The notes: a model not told the origin generated them from the sequence alone. A stretch of 64,000 nucleotides of DNA from Protonemura montana (GCA_947568835.1 OX387602.1:17225021-17289020); one strand, 5' to 3'; positions 38,993 through 50,129 are shown, numbered from the stretch's first letter. Numbers and translations: made by a program.

Positions 38993-39000
38993 CTCATTAC

Positions 39001-39839
39001 TAGAGATAAAATAGGTATGCAATTGCATGTTTTGATTTATGCAATAAATCCTATGCAAAAACTTGGATATATCCATTTCATCACTCCCTGGTTCTAAAAA
39101 TACCATTTTTATTTTGCATGTTTTGCATAATTGAGCACTTTTCTTGGAAATTGCATATTTTGGTTTTATTTTGCATGTTTTTGCATGTTTGGACTTTTTG
39201 CCTTATCTTCTGAATATTCTCTCGTTTTTTTTTCTTTCAAATTATGTGCACAAAAAATGATATCAAACTACTCCGTAAAAATTAAACAGGAAAAAAATCG
39301 AAAACTTATTGAAAATTTCAAATCGAAAACTTGAAATAGTTTTAGACAATTTCACTTAGGCCTATGATGGTTTTTAGACTCATGTCTACTTGATTTATCC
39401 TTAGGCCTATTATATTAGGCCTATATTTATCACTTAGGCCTATTTCTCTTTATGACGTGCTGTGACATTTTTTTTGTTTTCAAATCTATTTGTTATAGGC
39501 CTTGGGAAGGAGGTAGGGGGGGGGGGACTTTTGAAGTATAATACCTGATAAATCTGGTATCAGGTAGGTACCTTGGTAAGTACCTGGTAAATAGATAATA
39601 CCTGATATTACCAGGATATTACCAGGTGATATTACCTGGTAATATCTAGTTCCCAACCCTCTCAACCCCTACTATGAATGAAATGTTTGAAATTTGTGTT
39701 TTTTTACACGCTAATCCACATTTTACCTTATTTTTATGGATTTTGCATATTTTGACATTTGATTTTGCATGTTTTGCATGTTTTGCCATTTCTTCTTGCA
39801 TGTTTGGAGGTTTTATTTTGCATAACTATCCTATCTCTA
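39001..39839. mobile_element. Nonautonomous hAT-like DNA transposon, 839 bp
   Basis: Bounded by terminal inverted repeats matching 19 of 22 bases (TAGAGATARRATAG...ATGCAA) and flanked on both sides by a perfect 8-bp duplication CTCATTAC (38,993-39,000 and 39,840-39,847). Both the 8-bp duplication and the TAGAGAT start are typical of hAT elements. The interior is AT-rich with many TTTTGCATGTTTTGCAT words near both ends and clustered ACCTGGTAATAT palindromes near 39,540-39,650. No transposase frame was seen, so it depends on another element. Confidence 0.9.
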
Positions 39840-39843
39840 CTCA

Positions 39844-41012
39844 TTACAACTCTATATAGCCAAAATCGTTTAAGTCTTCGATGAGGTCTACCAACCTCCT
39901 CCACACACGGGGATATTTTGAAGCTCCCAGCTCAGCCATCATGGCAGAATCCAGTTTGTCAAGGTTTGGCCCTGCTTCAGGGGCATCTGCTACCAATGGA
40001 AGAGCAAGAATCGCCATTCCCAACCCAAAGGAGCCGAAACTTTGAAGCTGATCCTGCAATACAAGATCACACCACAGTCATTTTAATAATACTGAAAAAC
40101 AAGCACTGTTAAATGGCAGCAGTCATCAGTTTAGCTGAATCCGATCTTAGACCTGGTTTTCAGTCATCCGTTAAGTGATTAACAGACCGTTAACAAGTAC
40201 AATATTTATTTTCTGATTGGCTGTTGCTAGGCAAATAACAAATTAACAGACCATTAGGTTTTTAACAGACAACTACAAAACCAGGCTTAGTCTACAAAGT
40301 ATCTAAAAAATAAAGCTATTACAAAAATTGTTTATTTTGAGTGGCGAGGTCTAAGTATTACTTGGAGTATTTACTTCCCTTAGATGATATCTCAGTGAAC
40401 TTTGAATAAGCTCTTGATATAGAATAGGTCCAATAACCCATCATTCCTTCTTGCAGAGTCACTACCAAAACTTCCTTCACCGAGGCTTTGAGGCGTGCGA
40501 ACTCTTGTGGTTTCTGATCCCTCAACGCAAACGATAAAGCGTGAAGGATTCCCATATCCTTCATGACAAGACCACAATGAGTGATATCTAGCGGCTTTTG
40601 CCGATTGGCCATCTTGAAGCCTAAAGGAGACATATCTTCCAGCCGGCAAAGAAACTTCTAGGACAAAACGGTCAGCGCCCTGAATGCCTTTCTCATCTTG
40701 TAGTCGATCGAAGGCTGTTAGAACAACGTTGTAAAAAGCAGCTTCGTTCGCACAGAATTTCCCTGTGCGAAATTGCTCGCGGCGAAACTCATCATTTGGC
40801 TGGTCTTTATAAATGAGCGAAAATGTAGCGTCGGTGTTGTCACTATGTTTTCCCTTCAGTGTTACCCGGTTTACTACACCCATTAACCCACCAGCCTTGT
40901 CGTCTGGTTTGACGACATATGTTATATCGTGCAGATCTTCCTTAGTTGCGATTAAATCCATGTAAGGTGCTAGTGAATGGCAGCCCAATTGTTCGTTACT
41001 TTTTTCGCACAT
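39844..41012 (-). pseudogene. EcKinase-like copy 3, decayed
   Basis: Two homologous parts remain: most of exon 1 (41,012 to about 40,373) and exon 3 (40,053-39,844, starting DQLQSFGSFGLGMAI). Compared with copy 2, exon 1 has lost 7 nt and 13 nt near 40,630-40,660, a net frameshift that removes the VIILED strand. The last roughly 56 codons of exon 1, including the HGDxWxxN catalytic loop, and all of exon 2 with LDFQ, are deleted. The remaining gap holds a small MITE. The product could not be an active kinase. Exon 3 stays open and ends in a stop that lies inside the hAT target-site duplication. Confidence 0.9.
40150..40286. mobile_element. MITE with TTA target-site duplication (PIF/Harbinger-like)
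   Basis: 137-bp element with terminal inverted repeats G(A)CCTGGTTTT at the left and AAAACCAGGC at the right, plus inner inverted ATTAACAGACC/GGTCTGTTAAT. It is flanked by TTA on both sides (40,147-40,149 and 40,287-40,289), the 3-bp duplication typical of PIF/Harbinger elements. It lies in the gap of EcKinase copy 3 where exon 2 should be. Confidence 0.75.
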
Positions 41013-42737
41013 TTTCTTGAATTTATTTGACAGTACGTTGATTTAATTGCCGTTAAAATTTCCAGCTGATTTAAATTTCTATTTAAATGTTACTTTTATG
41101 CTGCTGAGGGAATAAATAATATCTCACAATATTTCAACTAACTACAGATATGTTGGCTGTGGCCCTGTTAGTGGAATTTGGATCATGACATTGTATCTTG
41201 ACTTGCTAAATTGCCAGTGAAGATGATGACCTTGCATCTGATAAGGTTTAACATACCACCAATGATAATTGCATTTTTTATGTATATTTGCACTGCTGCC
41301 TGACCCTGAAATTATAAGAAAACATTGTTAACAGATAGTAAATTGATTATCATTCATCAACTCGCACTCTCAAAAATTAAGTTTAATACATTAATTACAG
41401 TTCCCTGCTATATCCCATGAGAACTTAACTTCAATTATACTTGCCCATTGACATCCTTCAGGTATGAAATGAGTGAAAAATACAGAATAATAACAAAAAC
41501 TAAAGAATTCCTAGTAAGTTAGTTGAGCTCGGTGGGATATGCAAAGATACCTGGAATTTGACGATGTGTTAGTAAATATACTCTAGGCTTCACAGCTGTA
41601 CAACCAATTGATTTAATTGCTAATAGTATAAGTAAATCATTGTAATATCATTTTATTATTAGCATTATAATGCTATTATCAGGCTCAAAATGATCAATAA
41701 ATAGAAAAAATATTTATGTATAATAATTTTGTAGCAAAAAGGTAAGTAATATTTAAGTTTATGGTTTAAGAAGCCAGACTCTAAATGATGCATTCACAAA
41801 ATGTATCGATTTTCAATAAATTTTTCCTTCAATGTCAATTAACACCCTCTACCTTAGCAATAGCATAACTAGAAAACATATTTAACCTGATGCTCATATC
41901 TACAGCTTTGTTAGTCTCTGTAGGACAAGGTTGTTGTGATTTTAGATGCAAATGCACGCTCACCCATTGCAAATAGGAGTCTAGATGACTAAGAACCAAT
42001 CTAACAATTTTGATATATTGACAAACGTCATATTGATTTGAACAAGACTATGATATTGTGTGGTATCGTGTGGTATATTGTGATATAGCTTCTCGGTTTC
42101 GTAACTTTAACACCTGAAACGTGCAAAATACTGATTTTGGTGGAATCTGTCATCAGAAATGTTTCTAATTTTAAGTGGAAAATGAGAATCCATCAGATTG
42201 AGACTGTGGACTGGTATGGAATTAGATTTAATCATTTACTGACTACTATATTTAACGCATTTTGATATTTTATTTTGTAATATATAAATTAAATATACCT
42301 GGAATTTGATATATTGATATATATGATGATGGAATTGATAAATATATAAGCCATCAGTAATCATTACAGCAGAGGTAAATAAATACAGTTGTGTACTCAT
42401 AAATTATGTAGTGGCAAGAAATATACTTAAGATAAAAAAAAAAAAAAACACTTTCAAAGCTGTGAGTCAAGAAATATTCATTACTGACCAAAAGCACTCT
42501 TAGTGATGGGTCCATTAAGCCTCTAGTTGAGTTAAAAAGTAAACAAACCTTGTGCTATACGATCCCAACTTGTTTGTGGAGACTGTTTCAGACCTACTGT
42601 CTTGAAATAACATTATGTTAGATTGTGTCGGTTGATAAAATTAAATGAACTTAAGTCTAATAGTAATAACTAAGCAACAAGGGATGATAATTATCACTGA
42701 CATAAAAACCAAGCTGACCATACCAAGATTCAGCACC
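41013..42737. other. AT-rich spacer between EcKinase copy 3 and the GTSF1-like gene
   Basis: No coding signal. It contains an A-run near 42,436 and short GATATATTGATATA-type repeats near 42,060-42,340. By position it should hold the 3' UTR of the GTSF1-like gene. Confidence 0.5.
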
Positions 42738-44796
42738 CTACTGCGCTTGTATCCTAGCTTCTTCGTAGATAGTCTCCACTAGTTTTTGAAGAATGACCAA
42801 TCCTAAAAGTGGAACAATCACAATCAAAAGTGGAATAAATTGAAATATGCGTTCTAAGTAGATGGGTTCACATTAAATTTCACAGAAAAAATCCTAACAG
42901 GGATACAAAACAAAATTTACAAGAGTTTAGGTTCGGGTTGGACAAGATGAAAATGTTTGTTATGGCTGGGTTTTTCAAATTCAGGTAATTCTATTAAAAA
43001 TTAAGTTCAGACTAAGGATTATCAAATTCAAGTTTGACGAACTTTAACTATTTTGCCATGGATTTTAATTTGGGTTTGATTTCCCAATTATTAGTCTTAC
43101 CATTAGCAGATTTTGAAAACGTTGACTCAGAAAATGCATCTACTATAGCACCAATTCCCATGTGGACGTCTTCCATGTCCCCATAAATCCCAGATTTTGT
43201 TACAGGTGTAGGTTGCGGTTTCCAACTTGATTCTAAAACAAACCAACCTAATTAGTAAGGTAATTCATGCTGCAGGGTTCATGTAAGTCTTAACCATTCC
43301 TTCTCTTATATAGTTTAGAGCAGAGCCATGATCTCTTAACCAAAAATTTGCTTTAAGAATCCAAATGGCAAATTTTTTCAGGTGAGAAAAAAAGTGAAAA
43401 CTTAATCACTACCAAAAAAAAAAATTGTTTATTGTGCATTTTCTCTCTATAGAGCAACCAACTGAACAAATTTGGATGAAATGTTTACGACAGCTTTGAA
43501 AACTCTTAGCTGGGAGCAGCTATGTGCCTGCATTTATAAGCGGTTTTCCTGTTGATGGGGAATAGACTCAAAAAACTTGTTTAAAATAAGCATAAACACG
43601 CTTTATATAGAGCCAGAATGTCTCTTGAAACGCACTGTTTCAAGACAAATAGAATACAAAAACAATTTGCTCGTACCGTGATAAATCTCTTCATTTCCAG
43701 TGACAACGTTTTCAGCTGGACAATTCAGATGGTCAATCAAGTCAAAGCTAGATCCTGAAAATAAATGGGATTTTTTTTAAATGTGCATAATTAAGCAAGT
43801 TTAACTCATACCTAATCCTTAACGTAACATTTGTTCAGAGTGAGGGTCAAAAAATACATCTCGTTTGAAGGCCAGGAACATTAAATTTCAGTTGCCTATA
43901 AATTTGGTTTGAAGGATAGGTATATTGTCTTAGTAACTCACTGGGTAGTGTTGTATCGACATACGTCCGAAAAGTGCACGTGTTCACATGCTCATTGTAA
44001 TCGGCCGGTGAAACAATATGGTGCTGCGCATTCCATGGGCACACTTGGAATTTCTTTCCGCTAGTCTGAGAGTAAAAAAATAATTGATATCCTATACGTA
44101 CAAGGTTCTCTAATCTCAAAGTGTTTGTTGACAGTTCCTATTTGGATCATTCAAATACAGCAATAGTGAGCGAGATATTCAAAGAATACACTTTGTTGAA
44201 GCATGCACAGGTTTTCCATCGCTGTGGGGCAAAGGCTAAGAAAAGAAAAGTGCTTCTAGGCTGGAAGATTGTTGCTGAGGGAGTGTTGAGAGGTTCCTGA
44301 TTATGAATTATGATAAAGATAACATTATATCGATGATCGGCACCACGAGTGAGACAAACTAAAATGCTAATAATGCCGCCCTTGGATGAGTATCAAATAA
44401 TTTTAGATTACAAGTGAGGGGAATGCTCCAAAACTTCCTGCAAACTTGGTTCCTACTAAATTCGTGCAAACTTGCTTTCCACAAGAGTTTTCATAGCCTA
44501 GCCCAGAATAGATAAGCTGTGGAATCTGTGCTTTATTAGTGGAAGTTGGAAATATATGCGCCAATTTTTACGTAAAGTATCAAATACAGCGTTTTCACTT
44601 GTTTTTAGTGACAAAAATTGGTGTATGTAATATATTCAACATTAAATCTTATATCTATCAGTCACAAATACTTTACGCATATCACCTTCGAACATTTCAT
44701 CAAGTGCCCAATGAATCTCAAACTTGCAACTGTGTGGGTTGGATTGTAGGGGCATCGCCTGAATCCATCTGCACTCTCCAAGTAGAGGGGATCCAT
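42738..44796 (-). CDS. GTSF1-like: GTSF1/Asterix-like double CHHC zinc-finger protein
   Basis: Five minus-strand exons, 44,796-44,686, 44,065-43,942, 43,754-43,677, 43,232-43,101 and 42,802-42,738, splice in phase to 169 aa, close to the 160-170 aa of animal GTSF1. Two U11-48K-type CHHC fingers are complete: CPYNPTHTVASLRFIGHLMKC (C15, H21, H31, C35) and CPWNAQHHIVSPADYNEHVNTC (C46, H52, H63, C67), with the two-finger spacing of GTSF1. The C-terminal half is acidic, contains SSFDLIDHLNCPAENV and ends in a short helical segment. Family members are small RNA-binding partners of Piwi proteins needed for transposon silencing; Drosophila Asterix is the best-known insect one. That role is inferred from the family. 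Every exon is short, so the gene is easily missed by open-frame scanning. No disruption was seen. Confidence 0.88.
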
Positions 44797-44945
44797 CTAG
44801 AAAGTTTTTAGACCTGAAAAGGGAATCAAGAAACATTTTCAACATTTGATACACGTGTATTTATATGCGAAAAGTTTTTTTTTTTTTTGAGAATATTTTC
44901 GAGAAATAATATTTTCTAGCATTTTTTCTAATCCATTTTTTGGCC

Positions 44946-45146
44946 ACTATAAACGTCTCAAAAATTGATGCTCCTTGGAGAATCATAAATACCTACTCCT
45001 TGGAGAACTGTCATTCTCATCAAATACACTAAAATCGTCTCAAAAAGCCAGTGTCCAAGTAGCTCAATGGGTTAGAGCAACACCCGCGATAGGTGGATCG
45101 GGGTCCAAGACCCCGTTTGGGCATCAATTTTCGAGACGTTTATAGT
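44946..45146. mobile_element. IR-bounded element carrying a tRNA-like sequence
   Basis: A 26-bp inverted repeat (ACTATAAACGTCTCaAAAAT... at the left and its complement at 45,121-45,146, one mismatch) encloses a 201-bp segment. Inside are two copies of CTCCTTGGAGAA and, against the right repeat, a tRNA-like fold. No transposase and no obvious target duplication beyond a possible TA were seen. It is probably a short nonautonomous mobile element. Confidence 0.7.
45053..45122 (+). other. tRNA-like sequence (probable SINE/tRNA pseudogene)
   Basis: Seventy bases fold as a cloverleaf. Acceptor GTCCAAG pairs with TTTGGGC (7 bp with G-T wobbles), D stem GCTC with GAGC, anticodon stem CACC with GGTG, and T stem CGGGG with CCCCG. 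An A-box-like TAGCTCAATGG and a B-box-like GGTCCAAGACC are present. Departures from a functional tRNA are G in place of the invariant U33 (loop CGCGATA), a T loop TCCAAGA in place of TTCRANN, and a very short variable region. It is therefore called tRNA-derived and not a working tRNA. Confidence 0.65.
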
Positions 45147-46155
45147 CTTCATAATAATAAAATACCCCGCGCATTGTAAGCGTTTGCAATTTAAATAAGA
45201 TTTCATCAAAATGCATGCGGATTGTCTATAATACAACTCAAAAGGCATTTGCAAAGTCCTGGTATCAATAATGTTGCTATAGAATATTTGCATAATTAAG
45301 AAGTATTGTTTCGTGGTCTAAGATCATAATGGGTCGTGATCAAAATTGTCAAACTCAGCACCTGTGCACGTAGCTGAGAACTAAAACGTGTACGTTAACA
45401 GGACAAACTACTAAATGAACTAATTAATACAAGACGAACTACGGGCTATTCAAACTTGGCACTTGCGAGCAGGACGGTTTACTAATAATAGTGCTGGTAC
45501 ATTTCCACCAACCACTAGTTTGTTTCAAGCTTAGATCCTCCCATAAGCACTGTGGAGCACTAAGGCTTTCAACTAAACCTCATATTAATTCTATGGTTTC
45601 ACTAGGATCTTTAAAAAAATGTCATAGCTAGATCTTATCTCCAGAATAGATTAAGGATGGGATCTTTACTAGTAGCATAGAATACTAGAAATATCCAAAG
45701 TCTATGCTATAGAGCTAGTGGCAAAGAGCCTGTGTCTGATTTGCTTATAAGAATTTCTCTCGAGTCAAGAACACAAAATTATTATATATTCAGTTTACGG
45801 AAAATATCTAAAAAGCTGTGGGGCAAACTAATCGCAAATTTTCTATTTGGTAGCAAGCTACTTGAGTAACATCACTAGAGTTGTAACCCATTCTTTTCTC
45901 TAAGATTGTACTGTTGGCCTCTTGCCAGGGCTGTCAATTTGGTGAAGCGTACTCGCGATTGTGTCACAATTCATTACCTAACTCGCATTTTGTGCTTATT
46001 TCATCGTACGGTTTTTGGCTTGCGGAAGTTGCAGCAATGAGCTTGACTTGCGTTTTTGAATGAAATAAGCTTGTTGATGGCTCATTAAAATGCTCTGGAC
46101 ATGGTCCAACAGCTCCTTTTTCTCCTTATTGACAAAAAAAAATGTAATTGCGATG

Positions 46156-46486
46156 CTATTTAGGTGGAGAAAAAACCTTCGTGATCAATGCACGAGACAT
46201 CAGCAATGACGGGACAGCCGTTTGCTTTGAAATAGGCTTTGATTTAGAGGAATTGCCCATCAACTGACGTTTAAGTTTGTTGCGAATTTCAAACTTCTTC
46301 TACGAAGTGTGCGGAACAAACAATCGAATATCTGCTCGGATTAAAATATTTCCGATTAAATTTAAACAACCATCGCCGATACACTAGGGGAAACTTATTC
46401 CTGATCGGGAACAAGTGGAAAGATATCGAGTATGTTTTGTTGCCCGACTCATTCCAGCACTGGTACACACAACAATATTTCCCCAT
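46156..46486 (-). pseudogene. THAP-domain protein fragment, frameshifted
   Basis: The minus-strand frame from ATG 46,486 begins MGKYCCVYQC and reads through SFHLFPIR, YRRWLF, NPSRYS and CSAHFV. This is the C2CH THAP zinc-finger signature (C-x4-C ... W ... P ... C-x2-H-F). The frame then stops at 46,289. The next frame continues as KFEIRNKLKRQLMG and KQTAVPSLL up to a TAG at 46,156, the usual tail of a THAP domain (…AVPTLF), so one inserted base separates the two parts. THAP domains occur in P-element-type transposases and host regulators. With the dead LINE nearby, a transposon relic is most likely. Confidence 0.75.
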
Positions 46487-47137
46487 TTTTCTGCAGTCGG
46501 CTTACAATTAAAAAAACATGTGTTAAGACAAAAAGTACACACATGAAAATACCGTCGCGATATTAACACCTTTACGCAAGAAGGTGTCACGAAAACTAAT
46601 TGCCAGCAGCCAAGGCAAGCAATGATGCTATCAAATGCTATCGAGCCGAAGACCATAATCGGGCTATTTCAAGTAACCTCACTTTTCAGTGACAGCTCCT
46701 GATGGCGTGCTGAATGATTACCTGCCTTAGCTGCTTGATCAACACCGTTACAGATAAATATCGTAAATAAATGCTGTTATTTTCAAATTTGTTGACGTTC
46801 TGAGTTCTCACAGAAGAACTACGCAACGCAACGCAAATACAAGCAATTAAAATAAAAATAAAAACATGTAATGTTCACTAGACCCCAACAAGCGGTATCC
46901 TCAGATTGAACATGGCGGATATAAGAGTACCCTCGAAGAGGCTACAATCGGCGTCTCAAAATCAGCGTGGACTTTTAAAAACTTGTTGTTTGGCCTTTAT
47001 CAAATAAATACCTACTCTCAACGTAATTATACATACATAAAATATAAGAATTGGGTGTATCTTTTCATTTTTAAGCCCAATACTTTATGTTAATAGTTAT
47101 TGACATTGAAAGGTAGAGGTACTATATATACACCCAA

Positions 47138-48386
47138 GATGCCCTAGACAAGAGAGAAGTCGTGGGCCTCCCTTACGACTACAAAAAAGCGTTTGATTCA
47201 GTGGAAAATTCCATCCTACTAGGCTTATTAGAACGAATAGGAATATCAGGCATAGCAAACAGATGGATTGAATCCTTCCTCTAAGACAGGAAGCAAATCG
47301 TACACATCTCCGGGAACGCAGGAAATGAGTGCTCAGATGCCAAAACTATCAACGTCGGACTCCCACAGGGCTGCACGCTGTCTCCACTAATTTTTATTCT
47401 ATGGACAAACGATTTACCAAACACACTGAAACCGGCAAATTAACAATGTACACCGATGACATTTCCCATGTAAACAGTGATGCAGAAGCTTCCACGCTGG
47501 CCAATCGGGCTGTCAAAGACATATGTGCAGACAGCAAGGACATAAATCAGTTCTTGAATGAGAAGAAGACTGTGTTTATGCATTTTAGGGTGTGAAGAAT
47601 AACATATACCAACAGCCCTATGGTTCAGCTCGAAGGCAAATCACTGGAAGAAGTCCAGACAGTGAAGCTTCTTGGTGTCGCATTTACAAACAACATAGAC
47701 TGGGAACCTCACATCAATCTCATTGTTCCGAAAATCTCTTCCGGACTCTTCTCGCTTTGAAGACTGATGAGGATCACCACCAAAGGTCACCTCTCTGGCC
47801 GCGGTGAAATCGGTGTATTTTGCTTACATTCACTTGGACATCCAACACGCAATAGAAATATGGAGCCACTCTCTGCACGTGAAAATAATACTTATGCTTC
47901 AAGAGAAAGCCATGAAAGTTTTAGCCAAGGCTAGTCAGGTTTCTTGTGCTACGGACCTTTACAAAGACTCTTGTCGCCCATTTTTTAAAGAGTTCGGGAT
48001 TCTCCCAGTAACTTGTGTTTATATTTAAAGTTATATTTTTTAATTATTAATCACAAATTTTTGATCCCAGACATGCCTAGCTACGGAGGGACTAGAAACA
48101 AAGACAACCTTGCCCTCGTTAAGCACTAATTAACATTGTCTACCAAAGGCGAGGTTTATGCAGGCTATAAACTTTTTAACGCAGTGCCTAGTCATATCAA
48201 GACTGCAAGCAAGCTAAGTTTTAAATCCAAATTAAATTATTTCCTTTTAGATAGCTACTTCTATGCGCTAGACGAGTATTACAGAAAATGACTTGTTTTT
48301 ACTACATTACATTTTGACTGTCTGTATATCTTTTGATCACCCTGACAATAAACACAAATTATTATTATTATTATTATTATTATTAT
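47138..48386 (+). mobile_element. 5'-truncated dead LINE (Jockey/CR1/I-type reverse transcriptase)
   Basis: Translation gives reverse-transcriptase blocks YDYKKAFDSVENSIL, GLPQGCTLSPLIF and MYTDDISHVN, then the thumb-like LGVAFTNNIDWEPHI and a LINE-like C-terminus (FNAVPSHIKTASKLSFKSKL). The catalytic YxDD box is YTDD in place of the usual YADD. Several in-frame stops (for example after WIESFL and after MHFRV) show it is inactive. The 5' part is missing. The 3' end is GACAATAAACACAAATT followed by (ATT)n, consistent with a LINE 3' tail. The exact clade is not resolved. Confidence 0.8.
48358..48386 (+). repeat. (ATT)n microsatellite at LINE 3' end
   Basis: About nine ATT units directly abut the LINE 3' end and probably began as its tail. 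Confidence 0.85.
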
Positions 48387-49302
48387 AACAATTCCATGGG
48401 AAGAACCCTTCCTGTTGTTCCCTGTCGGTGTCTTGGGTCCAACCAAGAACAAATTATATTTGAAATGTCGTTTCACTCACAGATTACCTGTAAATGCGTT
48501 GAGGTAAGTGCACCTGAACTAAAAATCCATGCTGGATCATTCCCATGGAGCACGTAACGTTTTCGCTAAAGAAAACAAAAGTTATCTCAGTGAATTCCAC
48601 TTCCAGGGTTAATTAATGTTATTTAATAAGATAACGTTCGTGAAACAGTTCCATTATTTCTTGGCCTTGTTTCTTGACCACGTCACAGGAACCGAACGAC
48701 GAAGCTTACATTTCTTCCAGTACCAGATAATTGAATGCCATGACATTAAAGGATGCCCTTGTCACCAGATTATTGCCGACATAATGCATGATCGCAGAGT
48801 ATCAGGTGTTGTATGCGGTTTAATCATTTGGTTTAACCACTTAAGAAAAGCTGCCCCAAATTTTTGTTTTATCTCAAGGAACCTTTGTGTGTTCTTATCA
48901 ATTCACATGATTTTTGAGTTGGGCCCAATTTGCTAGCCAGTTTTGCAACTCAAACTTTGTTGATACGTTTATTTTAATTTTAAATTAACACTTTCTTATA
49001 TTTTGTTTTCTATATTTAAACAATTACTCTTTGTGGTTTCTGTTTTTTTGTAATTGTTTGCTTTTTCAACTGTGTTATTTATAAGTTATTACAATTCTCT
49101 ATATATATATTTTATTTTTTAGTTAGGATTTCTTCTTGTGGTGATACATGGAAGGCACGATTGTAGCCTCTTTAAGGGTATCTGAATATGCCGCTAGTTG
49201 GAGTCCATGCTCCCACTCCCTCTGGCAACCTACTATGCCTACCTAGCCTAACCTTACACATTTATTAGGATTGTTCATTTTCATTAACTTTAATCTTTCA
49301 GT
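48387..49302. other. Spacer upstream of mRpS25
   Basis: No recognised gene. A 106-codon open frame at 48,616-48,936 has no family resemblance and poor coding character. The mRpS25 promoter and 5' UTR should lie near 49,200-49,302. Confidence 0.5.
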
Positions 49303-50081
49303 ATGCCGTTCATGAAAGGTATTGCACCTATTCGAAGGACGATTAAATACCTAGAAGCAGGGAAAATAGTTTTCAAGGAGCGAGTAAAAGTGTTTGCTGT
49401 TAACTACAACACAAATGGTGAACACCACCAAGGGGCTCGTGAATTTGTTTTTTGGCATCTGCCGCAAATTCAATTTAAGAATCCCAATGTGCAAGTGTGC
49501 ACTTTCAAGAATCTCACGCCATCGCCTTTTATTACTTGTTATCTAGGTAAGGCTTAGATCATTGTATGGTCTAGTAGTGTTTTACGATCGTGCTTCTACT
49601 ACCTGAACATTGGAACCGCGTTGTGTCCTCTTAGGTACTTGGCTGTTTTATAATGTCAACATACGATTGTTCTTTCAGACAATGGTGAGGAAATATTGAT
49701 TGATATTGATAGTCAAGGCAAGGATGATGTCCACGATCATCTGCGGAAAGTAATTTGTAAATCAGAGTAAGTTGATTGAACTACCCAAACCTTATAACTG
49801 TCAGTATAATTATTGCAATATATGGTTTTTTAAGTAACCTAGTGTAATTATAGTAGAAATGAACCTTGCTTAGATTACATCTATAAATTTCATGCTTCTC
49901 TGTTCTCAGTGAAGTCCTTGCTGCCGAAACAAAAGCGAAAGAAAAGAAGGATAATCCTGCAAATTTTGGATTTGGTTGCAGTAGACAGTGCATTTGTGAA
50001 ATTCCAGGGCAAGTTCCATGTCCTGGACTTGTTCCAATGCCAAACCACATGCGAGGAAAATATAAATATGCCAAAGAATAG
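49303..50081 (+). CDS. mRpS25: Mitochondrial ribosomal small-subunit protein S25
   Basis: Three exons, 49,303-49,546, 49,679-49,766 and 49,910-50,081, give 167 aa, the normal length. The protein is a component of the mitochondrial ribosome small subunit. The start [13 protein letters not shown], the block [18 protein letters not shown], and the end [16 protein letters not shown] followed by HMRGKYKY are family hallmarks. The mid-protein [13 protein letters not shown] is also conserved. AATAAA lies 7 bp after the stop (50,089-50,094), so the 3' UTR is very short and meets the end of the convergent DPP gene. A single-copy housekeeping gene with no anomaly. Confidence 0.97.
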
Positions 50082-50088
50082 ACTGTAA

Positions 50089-50094
50089 AATAAA
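50089..50094 (+). terminator. Poly(A) signal of mRpS25
   Basis: Canonical AATAAA 7 bp downstream of the mRpS25 stop codon. Confidence 0.7.
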
Positions 50095-50123
50095 TTGAAC
50101 TTAAACTATAGGTACTGTGTTAC

Positions 50124-50129
50124 TTTATT
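50124..50129 (-). terminator. Poly(A) signal overlapping the DPP copy A stop codon
   Basis: On the minus strand the last codons read TTG AAA TAA AG, so AATAAA contains the TAA stop. If used, this makes a 3' UTR of only some 10-30 nt overlapping the mRpS25 3' end. Confidence 0.5.

Noticed and set aside
45072-45293. 73-codon minus-strand open frame across the tRNA-like element
   Set aside because: It overlaps structured repeat sequence in antisense and has no protein resemblance.
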